Shown here piece after piece: positions 1-9,306 of a stretch of 64,000 bases of DNA. Each line of letters begins with the position of its first letter. Positions within the stretch are counted from its first letter, which is position 1. The stretch comes from Erwinia amylovora (GTDB taxonomy: Bacteria; Pseudomonadota; Gammaproteobacteria; Enterobacterales; Enterobacteriaceae), in the NCBI RefSeq assembly GCF_017161565.1, contig NZ_CP066796.1, positions 62,001 to 126,000 of the forward strand, in the 5' to 3' direction. Under the pieces are notes generated by a model. That model made no database searches. It saw nothing but the letters and a program-made list of their open reading frames with translations, and was not told where the DNA came from. The position numbers were made by a program, and so were the translations under genes.

Positions 1-1
1 G

Positions 2-1072
2 GACTTCGCGTCGATCCTCTCCGCTGAATATGCCGATAATATGCTGAAAGCCGGCACGCCGGAGAAGCTGGATCTTAATCCTGTCGGCACCGGTCCGTTC
101 CAGCTGCTGCAATATCAGAAAGACTCGCGCATCCTGTATAAAGCCAACCCGGACTACTGGGGCAGCAAACCCAAGACAGACCGTCTGGTGTTCTCCATTA
201 CGCCTGATGCCTCAGTACGTTACGCCAAAATGCAAAAGGGCGAGTGCCAGGTGATGCCGTACCCGAATCCGGCCGATCTGGCGCGCATGAGGGAAGATAA
301 AAATATCAACCTGATGCAGATTCCGGGGCTGAACGTCGGTTATCTGTCGTTCAACACCGAGAAGAAGCCGCTGGATAATCTTAAGGTGCGTCAGGCACTG
401 ACGATGTCGGTGAATAAAAAAGCGATTATCGAAGCGGTCTATCAGGGGGCCGGGCAGTCGGCGAAGAACCTGATCCCGCCAACCATCTGGAGCTACAACG
501 ACAGTATTCAGGATTACGCCTACGACCCGGAAAAGGCCAAAGCGCTGTTGAAAGAAGCGGGCATGGCGGACGGCTTTACTATCGATCTGTGGGCGATGCC
601 GGTTCAGCGTCCGTACAACCCGAACGCGCGCCGTATGGCGGAAATGATCCAAAGCGACTGGGCGAAGATTGGCGTCAAAGCCAAAATCGTCACCTACGAA
701 TGGGGTGAATACCTTAAGCGTGCTAAAGCCGGTGAACATCAAACCGTGATGATGGGCTGGACCGGTGACAACGGCGACCCGGATAACTTCTTCGCCACCC
801 TGTTCAGCTGTGCTGCCGCCAAAGACGGTTCGAACTACTCACGCTGGTGCTACAAGCCGTTTGAAGATCTGATCCAGCCAGCGCGCGCCGAAGCCGATCA
901 CAACAAGCGCATTGAATATTACAAGCAGGCGCAGGTGGTGATGCACGACCAGGTGCCCGCGCTGATTATCGCGCACTCGACGGTTTACGAGCCGGTCAGC
1001 AAAAAAGTATCGGGTTATATTGTTGATCCACTGAGCAAACACCACTTCGAGAACGTTGATATCCAGGAGTAA
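2..1072 (+). CDS. dppA: DppA, periplasmic dipeptide-binding protein (3' part)
   Basis: Substrate-binding protein of the dipeptide ABC importer; in E. coli it also binds haem and acts in the periplasm. The reading frame is open from base 2 and has no start inside the window, so this is the C-terminal part (about 356 of roughly 535 residues) and the gene begins upstream. The protein carries the SBP family 5 fold, with stretches such as LDLNPVGTGPF and VRQALTMSVNKKAI that match enterobacterial DppA closely. It ends with a TAA stop, followed by a strong hairpin and then dppB after a 204-base gap. This layout lets the binding protein be made in excess over the membrane subunits. There is no sign of damage. 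Confidence 0.96.
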   Translation, partial: DFASILSAEYADNMLKAGTPEKLDLNPVGTGPFQLLQYQKDSRILYKANPDYWGSKPKTDRLVFSITPDASVRYAKMQKGECQVMPYPNPADLARMREDKNINLMQIPGLNVGYLSFNTEKKPLDNLKVRQALTMSVNKKAIIEAVYQGAGQSAKNLIPPTIWSYNDSIQDYAYDPEKAKALLKEAGMADGFTIDLWAMPVQRPYNPNARRMAEMIQSDWAKIGVKAKIVTYEWGEYLKRAKAGEHQTVMMGWTGDNGDPDNFFATLFSCAAAKDGSNYSRWCYKPFEDLIQPARAEADHNKRIEYYKQAQVVMHDQVPALIIAHSTVYEPVSKKVSGYIVDPLSKHHFENVDIQE

Positions 1073-1109
1073 TGTGTTAGCCGGTGCATACCGGCTGTAC
1101 ACCTTTGCA

Positions 1110-1133
1110 AAGGGCCGGGCTAATCCGGCCCTT
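1110..1133 (+). terminator. Hairpin between dppA and dppB (attenuator)
   Basis: Perfect 9-bp stem AAGGGCCGG / CCGGCCCTT with a 6-base loop, followed by a short pyrimidine run. It lies 38 bases after the dppA stop and about 140 bases before dppB. It probably ends or slows most dppA transcripts and stabilises their 3' end, with partial read-through into dppBCDF. Confidence 0.75.
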
Positions 1134-1276
1134 CTTGCCAGCAGGCAAAACGGTCGTCAAGGCGCATTTTCTGCGTCGCGAGTGGTTAAATACCCACGGG
1201 TATAACCGCGCGCAAGATGTGAGCAATAATAATCCTGTCGGTTACAGTCGGCGGGAAATACAAGAGAATCCGGAAT

Positions 1277-2296
1277 ATGCTGCAATTCATACTCCGACGT
1301 CTGGGGCTTGTTATCCCGACGTTTATTGGTATCACCCTGTTAACCTTCGCGTTTGTTCATATGATCCCCGGTGACCCGGTGATGATTATGGTCGGCGAGC
1401 GCGGTATCTCCGCCGAACGCCACGCCGAGCTGATGGCTCAGCTCGGTCTGGACAAGCCTCTCTGGCAGCAGTACATCACCTATATCAATGGCGTAATGCA
1501 TGGCGATTTGGGGCTGTCGCTGAAGAGCCGTGTGCCGGTGTGGGACGAATTCATACCGCGCTTCAAGGCCACGCTGGAGCTGGGGATCTGTGCGATGCTG
1601 TTTGCCATTGCCGTTGGTATTCCGGCTGGCGTGCTGGCTGCGGTCAAACGGGGTTCCATTTTTGACCATACCGTGGTGGGCATTTCATTAACCGGCTATT
1701 CAATGCCAATTTTCTGGTGGGGCATGATGCTGATCATGCTGGTATCGGTGCAGCTCAATCTTACCCCGGTCTCCGGGCGAATTGCCGACACCGTGTTCCT
1801 CGATGACAGCCAGCCGCTGACCGGCTTTATGCTGATCGACACCCTGATTTGGGGCGAACCCGGCGATTTCAACGATGCGGTGATGCATATGATCCTGCCC
1901 GCTAGCGTGCTGGGAACCATTCCACTGGCGGTCATCGTGCGCATGACGCGTTCGGCGATGCTGGAAGTGCTGGGTGAAGACTATATTCGTACCGCGCGTG
2001 CCAAAGGGCTGACGCCAATGCGGGTGATTGTGGTGCATGCCTTACGCAATGCCATGCTGCCGGTGGTCACGGTGATCGGCCTGCAGGTCGGTACGTTGCT
2101 GGCTGGAGCCATTCTCACCGAAACCATCTTCTCCTGGCCCGGTCTCGGGCGCTGGTTAATTGATGCACTGCAGCGCCGCGACTACCCGGTGGTGCAGGGC
2201 GGCGTACTGATGGTGGCAACCTTGATTATCCTCGTCAATCTGCTGGTTGACCTGCTTTACGGCGTGGTTAATCCGCGCATCCGTCACAAGAAATAA
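1277..2296 (+). CDS. dppB: DppB, dipeptide ABC transporter permease
   Basis: Inner-membrane permease subunit of the dipeptide importer that pairs with DppC. The 339-residue product has the same length as E. coli DppB and is nearly identical in stretches such as the N-terminal MLQFILRRLGLVIPTF and the C-terminal NLLVDLLYGVVNPRIRHKK. It has about six membrane segments. The coupling (EAA-type) loop EDYIRTARAKGL, near residues 236-247, contacts the ATPases. The ATG start matches the family start, although the ribosome site is weak. It is followed 9 bases later by dppC, as expected for one operon. Confidence 0.97.
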   Translation: MLQFILRRLGLVIPTFIGITLLTFAFVHMIPGDPVMIMVGERGISAERHAELMAQLGLDKPLWQQYITYINGVMHGDLGLSLKSRVPVWDEFIPRFKATLELGICAMLFAIAVGIPAGVLAAVKRGSIFDHTVVGISLTGYSMPIFWWGMMLIMLVSVQLNLTPVSGRIADTVFLDDSQPLTGFMLIDTLIWGEPGDFNDAVMHMILPASVLGTIPLAVIVRMTRSAMLEVLGEDYIRTARAKGLTPMRVIVVHALRNAMLPVVTVIGLQVGTLLAGAILTETIFSWPGLGRWLIDALQRRDYPVVQGGVLMVATLIILVNLLVDLLYGVVNPRIRHKK

Positions 2297-2305
2297 GGGG
2301 CCAAC

Positions 2306-3208
2306 ATGTCTGTTGTGGAACCAGGCAGCGTTGATGCTGCACCCAAGCCGATGACCCCGTTACAGGAATTCTGGCACTACTTTAAGCGTAACAAAGGTGC
2401 CGTTATTGGCCTGGTTTACGTGGTTTTGATGATCGCTATCGCCCTTTTCGCCAACGTGCTGGCCCCGCATGCGCCGGCAGAGCAGTTCCGCGATGCGCTG
2501 CTGCGCCCGCCAGCCTGGCAGGAAGGCGGCAGCTGGCAATATGTCTTTGGCACCGATGACGTCGGTCGTGACGTGCTGTCGCGCCTGATTTACGGTGCGC
2601 GTTTGTCATTGCTGGTCGGCTGCCTGGTGGTGGTGCTGTCGCTGGTGCTGGGGGTGATTTTTGGCCTGATCGCCGGTTATGTTGGCGGCGTAATTGACGC
2701 CGCGATTATGCGCCTGGTGGATATCATGCTGGCGCTGCCCAGCCTGCTGCTGGCGCTGGTACTGGTGGCCATTTTTGGCCCGTCGATCGTCAATGCTTCT
2801 CTGGCACTGACCTTTGTGGCGCTGCCGCACTATATCCGCCTGACCCGCGCGGCGGTGCTGGTCGAGGTAACGCGAGATTACGTCACGGCATCGCGCGTGG
2901 CGGGGGCCGGTATGCTGCGCCAGATGTTCGTCAACATTTTACCAAACTGCCTGGCACCGCTGATCGTGCAGGCATCTCTCGGTTTCTCCAACGCCATTCT
3001 GGATATGGCCGCGCTGGGTTTCCTGGGTATGGGCGCGCAGCCGCCTACGCCGGAATGGGGCACCATGCTCTCCGACGTCTTGCAGTTTGCGCAAAGTGCC
3101 TGGTGGGTGGTCACCTTCCCTGGGGTGGCGATCCTGCTGACGGTACTGGCATTTAACCTGATGGGCGACGGCTTACGCGACGCTCTGGACCCGAAACTCA
3201 AACAGTAG
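2306..3208 (+). CDS. dppC: DppC, dipeptide ABC transporter permease
   Basis: Second permease of the Dpp importer, 300 residues. The N-terminal cytoplasmic tail ([18 protein letters not shown]) leads into the conserved [15 protein letters not shown] segment, as in OppC/DppC proteins. The usual five or six membrane helices follow, with the coupling loop [12 protein letters not shown] around residues 190-201. It starts 9 bases after dppB and ends 8 bases before dppD. Length and sequence are typical and no defects are visible. Confidence 0.97.
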   Translation: MSVVEPGSVDAAPKPMTPLQEFWHYFKRNKGAVIGLVYVVLMIAIALFANVLAPHAPAEQFRDALLRPPAWQEGGSWQYVFGTDDVGRDVLSRLIYGARLSLLVGCLVVVLSLVLGVIFGLIAGYVGGVIDAAIMRLVDIMLALPSLLLALVLVAIFGPSIVNASLALTFVALPHYIRLTRAAVLVEVTRDYVTASRVAGAGMLRQMFVNILPNCLAPLIVQASLGFSNAILDMAALGFLGMGAQPPTPEWGTMLSDVLQFAQSAWWVVTFPGVAILLTVLAFNLMGDGLRDALDPKLKQ

Positions 3209-3216
3209 GCAGCGAG

Positions 3217-4203
3217 ATGGCACTATTAACTGTAGATAAGCTTTCGGTGCATTTCGGCGACGAAAACGCACCGTTCCGCGCCGTAGACCGCATCAGCTAC
3301 CAGGTTGAACAGGGCCAGGTAGTGGGGATTGTCGGTGAGTCCGGCTCCGGTAAGTCCGTCAGTTCGCTGGCGATCATGGGGCTGATTGACTATCCCGGCA
3401 AGGTGATGGCCGGGAAGCTGGAGTTTAATCAGCGCGATCTGCAACGGCTCTCCGAAAAACAGCGCCGCCAGCTGGTGGGTTCTGAAGTGGCGATGATTTT
3501 CCAGGACCCGATGACCAGCCTCAACCCGTGTTACACCGTGGGTTACCAGATCATGGAGGCCATCAAGGTGCATCAGGGCGGCAATCGCCGTACCCGACGC
3601 CAGCGTGCTATCGATCTGCTGGATCAGGTGGGCATCCCGGACCCGGCTTCGCGACTGGATGTCTACCCGCACCAGCTGTCTGGCGGCATGAGCCAGCGCG
3701 TGATGATCGCGATGGCGATTGCCTGTCGGCCAAAGCTGCTGATTGCCGATGAGCCGACCACCGCGCTGGATGTGACCATTCAGGCGCAGATCATTGAGCT
3801 GTTGCTCGATCTGCAACGCCAGGAAGATATGGCGCTGATCCTGATCACTCACGATCTGGCGCTGGTGGCAGAAGCCGCGCAGCATATTATTGTGATGTAT
3901 GCCGGCCAGGTGGTAGAAACCGGTAAAGCGCGGGATATCTTCAAGGCTCCGCGCCATCCCTATACTCAGGCGTTGCTGCGTGCGCTGCCGGAATTTGCTG
4001 CTGATAAAGCGCGGCTTGCGTCACTGCCTGGCGTAGTGCCCGGCAAGTACGATCGGCCGAACGGCTGCCTGCTGAATCCACGCTGCCCCTATGCTAAAGA
4101 GCGCTGCCGTAGTGAAGAACCCCCTCTGCGTGATATTGCCGGGCGGCAGTCCAAATGTCATTTCCCTCTGGACGATGCCGGGAGGCCCTCTTATGAAGCC
4201 TGA
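3217..4203 (+). CDS. dppD: DppD, dipeptide transporter ATP-binding subunit
   Basis: One of the two ATPases energising dipeptide uptake on the inner face of the membrane. The 328 residues contain Walker A (GESGSGKS), a Q-loop in [11 protein letters not shown], the ABC signature LSGGMSQR and Walker [13 protein letters not shown]. The Opp/Dpp-type C-terminal region has spaced cysteines ([16 protein letters not shown]) that match the iron-sulfur or zinc-like motif of this subfamily. Its end overlaps the start of dppF by 11 bases, which implies translational coupling. Confidence 0.97.
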   Translation: MALLTVDKLSVHFGDENAPFRAVDRISYQVEQGQVVGIVGESGSGKSVSSLAIMGLIDYPGKVMAGKLEFNQRDLQRLSEKQRRQLVGSEVAMIFQDPMTSLNPCYTVGYQIMEAIKVHQGGNRRTRRQRAIDLLDQVGIPDPASRLDVYPHQLSGGMSQRVMIAMAIACRPKLLIADEPTTALDVTIQAQIIELLLDLQRQEDMALILITHDLALVAEAAQHIIVMYAGQVVETGKARDIFKAPRHPYTQALLRALPEFAADKARLASLPGVVPGKYDRPNGCLLNPRCPYAKERCRSEEPPLRDIAGRQSKCHFPLDDAGRPSYEA

Positions 4204-5194
4204 ACACGATAAACCGACCCTGCTGATGCAGGCTATCGATCTGAAAAAGCACTATCCGGTGAAAAAAGGGCTGTTTGGCCAGCAGCAGCTGGTCAAAGCG
4301 CTTGATGGCGTATCGTTTGACCTGGAGCGCGGCAAAACGCTGGCGGTAGTGGGGGAGTCCGGCTGCGGTAAATCCACGCTGGGCCGCCTGCTGACCATGA
4401 TTGAACCCCCAACGGAAGGTCAGCTGTTTTATCAGGGCCAGGATCTGCTGCTGCACGATCCGCAGGCGGCGAAACTGCGCCGTCAGAAAATTCAGATCGT
4501 ATTCCAGAACCCGTACGGATCGCTTAATCCGCGCAAAAAGGTCAGCCAGATCCTGGAAGAGCCTTTAGTGATTAATACCAGCCTGACCCGTGCCGAACGG
4601 CGGGAGAAAACGCTGGAGATGATGGCGAAGGTGGGGCTGAAAACCGAGCATTACGACCGTTACCCGCATATGTTCTCCGGCGGCCAGCGGCAGCGTATTG
4701 CCATCGCGCGTGGATTAATGCTGGATCCGGACGTGCTGATTGCCGACGAGCCGGTATCGGCGCTGGACGTTTCAGTGCGTGCGCAGGTGCTGAATCTGAT
4801 GATGGATCTGCAACAGGACCTCGGCCTGTCTTACATCTTCATCTCTCACGATCTGTCAGTGGTGGAGCATATTGCCGATGAGGTGATGGTGATGTATCTC
4901 GGTCGCTGCGTGGAGAAGGGCAGTAAAGAGGCCATTTTTGCCAATCCGCGCCACCCTTACACGCAGGCGCTGCTGTCGGCGACCCCACGCCTTAACCCGG
5001 ACCAGCGCCGCGAGCGTATCAAACTGACCGGAGAGCTGCCAAGCCCGCTCAATCCACCGCCGGGCTGCGCGTTTAATGCACGCTGTCGCCGCCGCTTTGG
5101 CACCTGTGTACAGCTGCAGCCTAAGCTGCAAAACTTCGCTGGCCAGCAAATCGCCTGTTTTGCCGTCGAGCAGGACGAAGGTCGGTTACCCTGA
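4193..5194 (+). CDS. dppF: DppF, dipeptide transporter ATP-binding subunit
   Basis: Second ATPase of the Dpp importer, 333 residues (E. coli 334). The frame is open further upstream, but the ATG at 4193 has a GGAGG ribosome site at about 4180 and gives the family N-terminus ([21 protein letters not shown]). Walker A is GESGCGKST, the signature is FSGGQRQR and Walker B is [12 protein letters not shown]. The C-terminal cysteine motif is [18 protein letters not shown]. It is the last gene of the operon and is followed at once by a GC-rich terminator. Confidence 0.97.
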   Translation: MKPEHDKPTLLMQAIDLKKHYPVKKGLFGQQQLVKALDGVSFDLERGKTLAVVGESGCGKSTLGRLLTMIEPPTEGQLFYQGQDLLLHDPQAAKLRRQKIQIVFQNPYGSLNPRKKVSQILEEPLVINTSLTRAERREKTLEMMAKVGLKTEHYDRYPHMFSGGQRQRIAIARGLMLDPDVLIADEPVSALDVSVRAQVLNLMMDLQQDLGLSYIFISHDLSVVEHIADEVMVMYLGRCVEKGSKEAIFANPRHPYTQALLSATPRLNPDQRRERIKLTGELPSPLNPPPGCAFNARCRRRFGTCVQLQPKLQNFAGQQIACFAVEQDEGRLP

Positions 5195-5203
5195 ATGCTG
5201 CCC

Positions 5204-5224
5204 GGGGGGCGCTGGTTGCCCCCC
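5204..5224 (+). terminator. Rho-independent terminator of dppABCDF
   Basis: Perfect 7-bp GC stem GGGGGGC / GCCCCCC with a 7-base loop, starting 9 bases after the dppF stop and followed by TTATTG. The T-run is short, but position and stem strength fit the operon end. Confidence 0.75.
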
Positions 5225-5800
5225 TTATTGTCAAACGGTCGGCGGTCGCGACGTTCTTCCCCATCCTCTGTTTAAACAGTGATTTTGTTTATCATTCTCC
5301 CGCGTTTTTGCCCATATTCCTGACAGACAGCGTGGCATGCTTAAGAAAAATGCATGAATCCTTCGCGGCTGCTTAGTTGGATCAAAAGCAGACTGCCGGT
5401 GACTGATTCTGTCCGGTTGCTTGCTGGCAATGAAGCTCGGTTCTGTTGAGACGCTTTGTTGATTGTTACGGCAAATTTTTTCAAACAGCGGAGGAGACCA
5501 GCAGAGGGTGAGATAAAAAATGGAAAACGAGATGTGAAATAAAGGTAAATGTTTTATGCATTGTAATAACATAAATCAGGACAGGGTAAAGCTATGGAAT
5601 AACATGGCTAATTAATGCCACCTTTCGTTCAGGATAATCGGGCCTCATTAAATAAATTGATTATCGGCTTTGGGTTATTCTTAATAATTGTTTTTAATGG
5701 GATTACTCTTATCTTGTAAGATTAATCTTAATAGAATTATGTGTTATTGCCGCTGTTGTGTTACATTCGTTTCAAATTTCCTACCTTGGGGATCATACTG
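5225..5800. other. Intergenic leader upstream of the cellulose operon
   Basis: About 575 bases between dppF and bcsO. I see no convincing gene; a 113-codon reverse frame has no recognisable features. The last 250 bases are AT-rich and promoter-like, with the 14-bp palindrome at 5717-5730 listed separately. A second weak inverted repeat (ATAATC ... GATTAT) lies at about 5634-5664. E. coli carries bcsE, bcsF, bcsG and ldrD in this interval; none is present here. Confidence 0.6.
5717..5730 (+). promoter_or_regulatory. Candidate RcsAB box upstream of bcs
   Basis: Perfect 14-bp palindrome TAAGATTAATCTTA, 70 bases upstream of the bcsO start. It agrees at 11 of 14 positions with the RcsAB consensus TAAGAATATTCCTA, including the conserved TAAG and TC..TA ends. 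A possible -10 element (TAGAAT) follows at 5732-5737. RcsA/RcsB control exopolysaccharide genes in Erwinia, so control of cellulose is plausible, but the direction of the effect cannot be read from sequence. Confidence 0.45.
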
Positions 5801-6331
5801 ATGAAAAGTTATGATGACCTGCAGCGTTTTAAAGAAAAAACACAAACAAAAAAAATTGATTTTAAAGACATGTCCGAGCATTTTTTTAACGCCAAAAGTA
5901 GCCCCTGGCCGTTGATTAAACAGCTGGCGGACGAAGGTGCAGAGTCGGTATTGCATAACATTCCACTCATTGATGCACCGCAAGCGGTGGGGCCTGCTGC
6001 CTTTACGGCTTACCCGGTCAGTGAAAAACCGCTAAAGCCCTTCAGCAGCCGGCCATTCACTGCGGCGCCGGGGGCTTCAGACAAGGTCGGTGCAACGCTG
6101 TTGGACAGTATTGCTGCTTCTTTACCGTTGGTTGAGGCTACTCCGCTGGCAGTGCAACCGGCGGTTAAAGTTAACGAAGACGCGCCCGCAGCCCGGCCAG
6201 AGATCGCCACGGCGCGGATCACCCCCGGCGGCAGTCAGTTATTCCGCTCGCCCGTTGCATCGGCGTCCGGTGCACTGTCGAAAGACACGTTGTTATCCCC
6301 CCTGCTGGAGAAAATTGCCTCATGCCGTTAG
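5801..6331 (+). CDS. bcsO: BcsO-like cellulose operon protein with BcsR-like N-terminus
   Basis: First gene of the cellulose operon, 176 residues, cytoplasmic (no signal peptide or membrane segment). The frame is open upstream, but the ATG at 5801 follows a TTGGGGA ribosome site and gives the sensible N-terminus. Residues about 3-45 (KKIDFKDMSEHFF then SPWPLIKQLADE) resemble E. coli BcsR (DIDYADIS then RWPLLAEFA), the small partner of BcsQ. The remaining 130 residues are rich in Pro and Ala, probably disordered, ending in a conserved-looking LLSPLLEKIASCR. Length and position immediately before bcsQ fit BcsO of Dickeya/Pantoea-type operons. Its stop overlaps bcsQ by 10 bases. The exact biochemical role is not established; I infer a scaffold or regulator acting with BcsQ. 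Confidence 0.8.
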   Translation: MKSYDDLQRFKEKTQTKKIDFKDMSEHFFNAKSSPWPLIKQLADEGAESVLHNIPLIDAPQAVGPAAFTAYPVSEKPLKPFSSRPFTAAPGASDKVGATLLDSIAASLPLVEATPLAVQPAVKVNEDAPAARPEIATARITPGGSQLFRSPVASASGALSKDTLLSPLLEKIASCR

Positions 6332-7119
6332 TTTGTGTTTGCTCACCTAAAGGCGGAGTGGGTAAAACCACCATGGTGGCTAACCTCGCCCACGCTCTTG
6401 CTCGCGGCGGCAGTAAAGTGCTTGCCATTGACTTTGATGTACAGAATGCTTTGCGCCTGCACTTTGGCGTCCCGTTGTCTGACGGTCGTGGTTTTGTGGC
6501 GAAATCGGCGCAATCATCTGACTGGAGCCAGTCTATCCTCACTACCGGCGGCAATATTTTCGTCTTGCCATACGGTGAAGTCACAGAGGAACAACGCCTT
6601 GACTTTGAAGATCGTCTGACCAAAGACGCTAACTTCGTTGCCAGGGGGCTGCATACCGTACTCAACTATCCGGGGCTGATCATTATTGCCGACTTTCCGC
6701 CGGGGCCGGGGCCGGCATTAAAGGCAATGACGGCGCTTGCTGATTTGCATTTGGTGGTGCTGATGGCTGATACCGCCTCGCTGGCGCTGTTGCCGCAGAT
6801 TGAAAATGAAAAAATGATCGGCGGCGTGCTGAATCAACGTGCCGGCCACTCCTTCGTGCTTAACCAGTGCGACAACCGCCGACATATCAGCCGCGATGTC
6901 ACCGCCTTTATGCAGCAACGCCTTGGCGAAAAGCTAATGGGCGTGGTTAACCGGGATGAAAGCGTGGCAGAAGCTAACGCGTCACAACAGTCTGTTTTCG
7001 AATTTAATCCGGTTTCCGCCGCCGCCTTTGATATTGAACTGATCGGTCAGCGCCTTATGGCAGTGCTTGATATCAAAGTCGGCAACGGGGAAATGCACGC
7101 CCCGTTAAATAACCATTAG
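6322..7119 (+). CDS. bcsQ: BcsQ, MinD/ParA-like ATPase of cellulose synthesis
   Basis: SIMIBI-class ATPase that places or assembles the cellulose machinery at the inner membrane. It has 265 residues (E. coli about 250). The deviant Walker A KGGVGKTT sits at residues 10-17, and VLAIDFDVQNALRLHFGV follows as switch I/A'. IIADFPPGPGPALK corresponds to the second Asp motif. The C-terminal AEANASQQSVFEFNPVSAAAFDI matches the BcsQ ending. The start ATG lies inside the end of bcsO, indicating translational coupling. It is followed by an 87-base gap before bcsA. No damage is visible. Confidence 0.93.
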   Translation: MPLVCVCSPKGGVGKTTMVANLAHALARGGSKVLAIDFDVQNALRLHFGVPLSDGRGFVAKSAQSSDWSQSILTTGGNIFVLPYGEVTEEQRLDFEDRLTKDANFVARGLHTVLNYPGLIIIADFPPGPGPALKAMTALADLHLVVLMADTASLALLPQIENEKMIGGVLNQRAGHSFVLNQCDNRRHISRDVTAFMQQRLGEKLMGVVNRDESVAEANASQQSVFEFNPVSAAAFDIELIGQRLMAVLDIKVGNGEMHAPLNNH

Positions 7120-7206
7120 CTGGCGGATTGATTATTGGGCAGGGAGGCCCGAGGACGTGTGGCGAGTTTGTCACGTATGATAACGATATGCTTTCCAGGA
7201 TGACTC

Positions 7207-9306
7207 ATGAATAAAGTCCTGTTTTATCTGCTGTTGCTGATATTGTTCCCGCTGGCTGCGGTTATTGTGATTGTTCCTATGGACAGCCAAAAGCAATATA
7301 TCTTTGGCCTGGTTTCCATCGCGCTGCTGTTTTTATTAGGCTTTAGCAAAAGCAGAAAAGTTTCCCTGGTGATGGTTGTCCTCTCCTCGCTGATGTCGAC
7401 CCGCTATATTTACTGGCGCGCCTCAGAAACGTTGCACTTTAATTCAGAAGTGGAAGCCATTTTGGGTATTGGCTTATTTATTGCCGAGCTTTACGTCTGG
7501 CTTATATTAATTCTTGGCTACCTGCAAACATCATGGCCGCTTAAGCGCACCATCCAACCGCTGCCGGATGATGTCAGCCTGTGGCCCACGGTTGATGTCT
7601 ATGTTCCCAGCTACAACGAAAGCCTCGACGTAGTCCGTGATACCGTCCTGGCGGCGCAATGTATCGACTATCCGCAGGATAAAATTAAGGTTTACCTGCT
7701 GGATGACGGTAAACGCAGTGAGTTTGCGCGCTTCGCCGCCGATGCGGGCGTGGGCTATATCACCCGGGATAACAACAGCCACGCGAAAGCCGGTAACCTC
7801 AACCACGCCATGCAAATCACTAAAGGCGAGCTGATTTGTGTGTTTGACTGTGACCATGTTGCCACCCGGACCTTTCTGCAGGCAACGGTGGGTGCTTTCC
7901 TGAAAGACGATAAGCTGGCGTTGTTACAGACGCCGCACTACTTCTATTCGCCGGACCCCTTTGAACGTAACCTGAAAGCCGCTCGTGAAATTCCGAATGA
8001 AGGTGCGCTGTTCTATGGCCCGGTACAGCAGGGTAACGATAACTGGAATGCCACCTTCTTCTGCGGTTCCTGTGCGGTTATTCGCCGTGGCGCGCTGGAA
8101 GAAATTGGCGGCTTTGCGGTAGAAACAGTGACTGAGGATGCGCATACCGCACTGAAAATGCAGCGCCGGGGTTGGCGCACGGCTTTCCTCGCCATCCCGC
8201 TGGCGGCCGGTCTGGCCACCGAGCGTCTTGGGCTGCATATTATTCAGCGAACCCGCTGGGCGCGTGGCATGACGCAGATATTTCGCGTCGATAACCCGCT
8301 GCTCGGCCGTGGTCTTAAATGGCAGCAGCGCCTGTGCTACCTCAACGCCATGCTGCATTTCCAGTTTGGCCTGCCGCGCGTGGTGTTCCTGACCGCACCA
8401 CTGGCTTATTTGCTGTTTAATCTTAATATTATCCACTCATCGGCCAGCCTGATCTTCGCTTATGTGTTACCGCATCTGGTGATGTCACTGTACGTTAACG
8501 CACGCATCAATGGCCGTTTCCGCGCCAGCTTCTGGGGGGAAATATACGAAACGGTGATGGCGTTCCATCTGATTATTCCTACGCTGCTGACGATGATTTC
8601 ACCTAAACACGGTAAGTTTAACGTCACGGATAAAGGCGGCCTGCTGGACGTTGGTTTCTTTGACTTCAACATTGTGCGCCCGCACGTCATTTGTGCCCTG
8701 TTACTGCTTGCCGGCGTGGTCAGCGGCATCGTTCGCGCTACGGCACAGGATTACTTCGGCGTTGACCGCTATGTGATCGCGCTCAACGTCGGCTGGGCTA
8801 CCTTCAGCCTGATTATTCTGATGGCGGCGATTGCCGTGGCGCGTGAAACCAAACAGGTGCGTAAAACCATCCGCATAGATGCCGATCTGCCCGCAATTGT
8901 ACACTATGCCAGCGGCATCTCCTCACGTACTCATACCATCAATCTGTCAATGGGCGGCGCCCAGATCCACGCGCCGGACCAGCGCCACGAAAATGATGGC
9001 ATTGAAGCGATCGATGTGATTCTGCATTCTGCCACCATCTCAATTCCGGTGCAGTATATCGACGCGCACGACGGAATAATCCGCCTGCAGTTTGAGGAAA
9101 TGCCGCTGGCGCGGCGGCGTGAGCTGGTGCGCGTGGTGCTGTCGCGTGCCGATGCGTGGCTTAAACCGCAGCAGTATCAGGATAATCCGCTACGTTCGCT
9201 GTTGAACATTGTTCGCACCGTATTTGAGCTGTTCTGGCTGTCGTGGAAAGACCGCCGCGCGAAGAAAAAACGCCAGGCACAAATGAAAGAGGATGGCGCG
9301 GCATGA
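7207..9306 (+). CDS. bcsA: BcsA, cellulose synthase catalytic subunit (PilZ)
   Basis: Processive GT2 glycosyltransferase that polymerises UDP-glucose into cellulose and passes the chain through its own membrane channel. It has 699 residues, shorter than E. coli BcsA because the long N-terminal extension is missing. Four helices open the protein, and several more follow the catalytic domain. Catalytic motifs are intact: DDG at 166-168, DCD at 214-216, TED at 309-311 and QRTRW at 347-351. The C-terminal PilZ domain has RKTIR at 552-556 and NLSMGG at 579-584, the two halves of the c-di-GMP site, so allosteric activation by c-di-GMP is expected. Its TGA stop overlaps the bcsB start as ATGA. Confidence 0.97.
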   Translation: MNKVLFYLLLLILFPLAAVIVIVPMDSQKQYIFGLVSIALLFLLGFSKSRKVSLVMVVLSSLMSTRYIYWRASETLHFNSEVEAILGIGLFIAELYVWLILILGYLQTSWPLKRTIQPLPDDVSLWPTVDVYVPSYNESLDVVRDTVLAAQCIDYPQDKIKVYLLDDGKRSEFARFAADAGVGYITRDNNSHAKAGNLNHAMQITKGELICVFDCDHVATRTFLQATVGAFLKDDKLALLQTPHYFYSPDPFERNLKAAREIPNEGALFYGPVQQGNDNWNATFFCGSCAVIRRGALEEIGGFAVETVTEDAHTALKMQRRGWRTAFLAIPLAAGLATERLGLHIIQRTRWARGMTQIFRVDNPLLGRGLKWQQRLCYLNAMLHFQFGLPRVVFLTAPLAYLLFNLNIIHSSASLIFAYVLPHLVMSLYVNARINGRFRASFWGEIYETVMAFHLIIPTLLTMISPKHGKFNVTDKGGLLDVGFFDFNIVRPHVICALLLLAGVVSGIVRATAQDYFGVDRYVIALNVGWATFSLIILMAAIAVARETKQVRKTIRIDADLPAIVHYASGISSRTHTINLSMGGAQIHAPDQRHENDGIEAIDVILHSATISIPVQYIDAHDGIIRLQFEEMPLARRRELVRVVLSRADAWLKPQQYQDNPLRSLLNIVRTVFELFWLSWKDRRAKKKRQAQMKEDGAA

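Noticed and set aside
3226..3957. 243-codon open frame opposite dppD
   Set aside because: It is a shadow of dppD on the other strand, His/Gln/Arg-rich with no family features; dppD itself is unmistakable.
5231..5572. 113-codon reverse ORF between dppF and bcsO
   Set aside because: No family resemblance and irregular composition; E. coli genes known for this interval are not recognisable in it.
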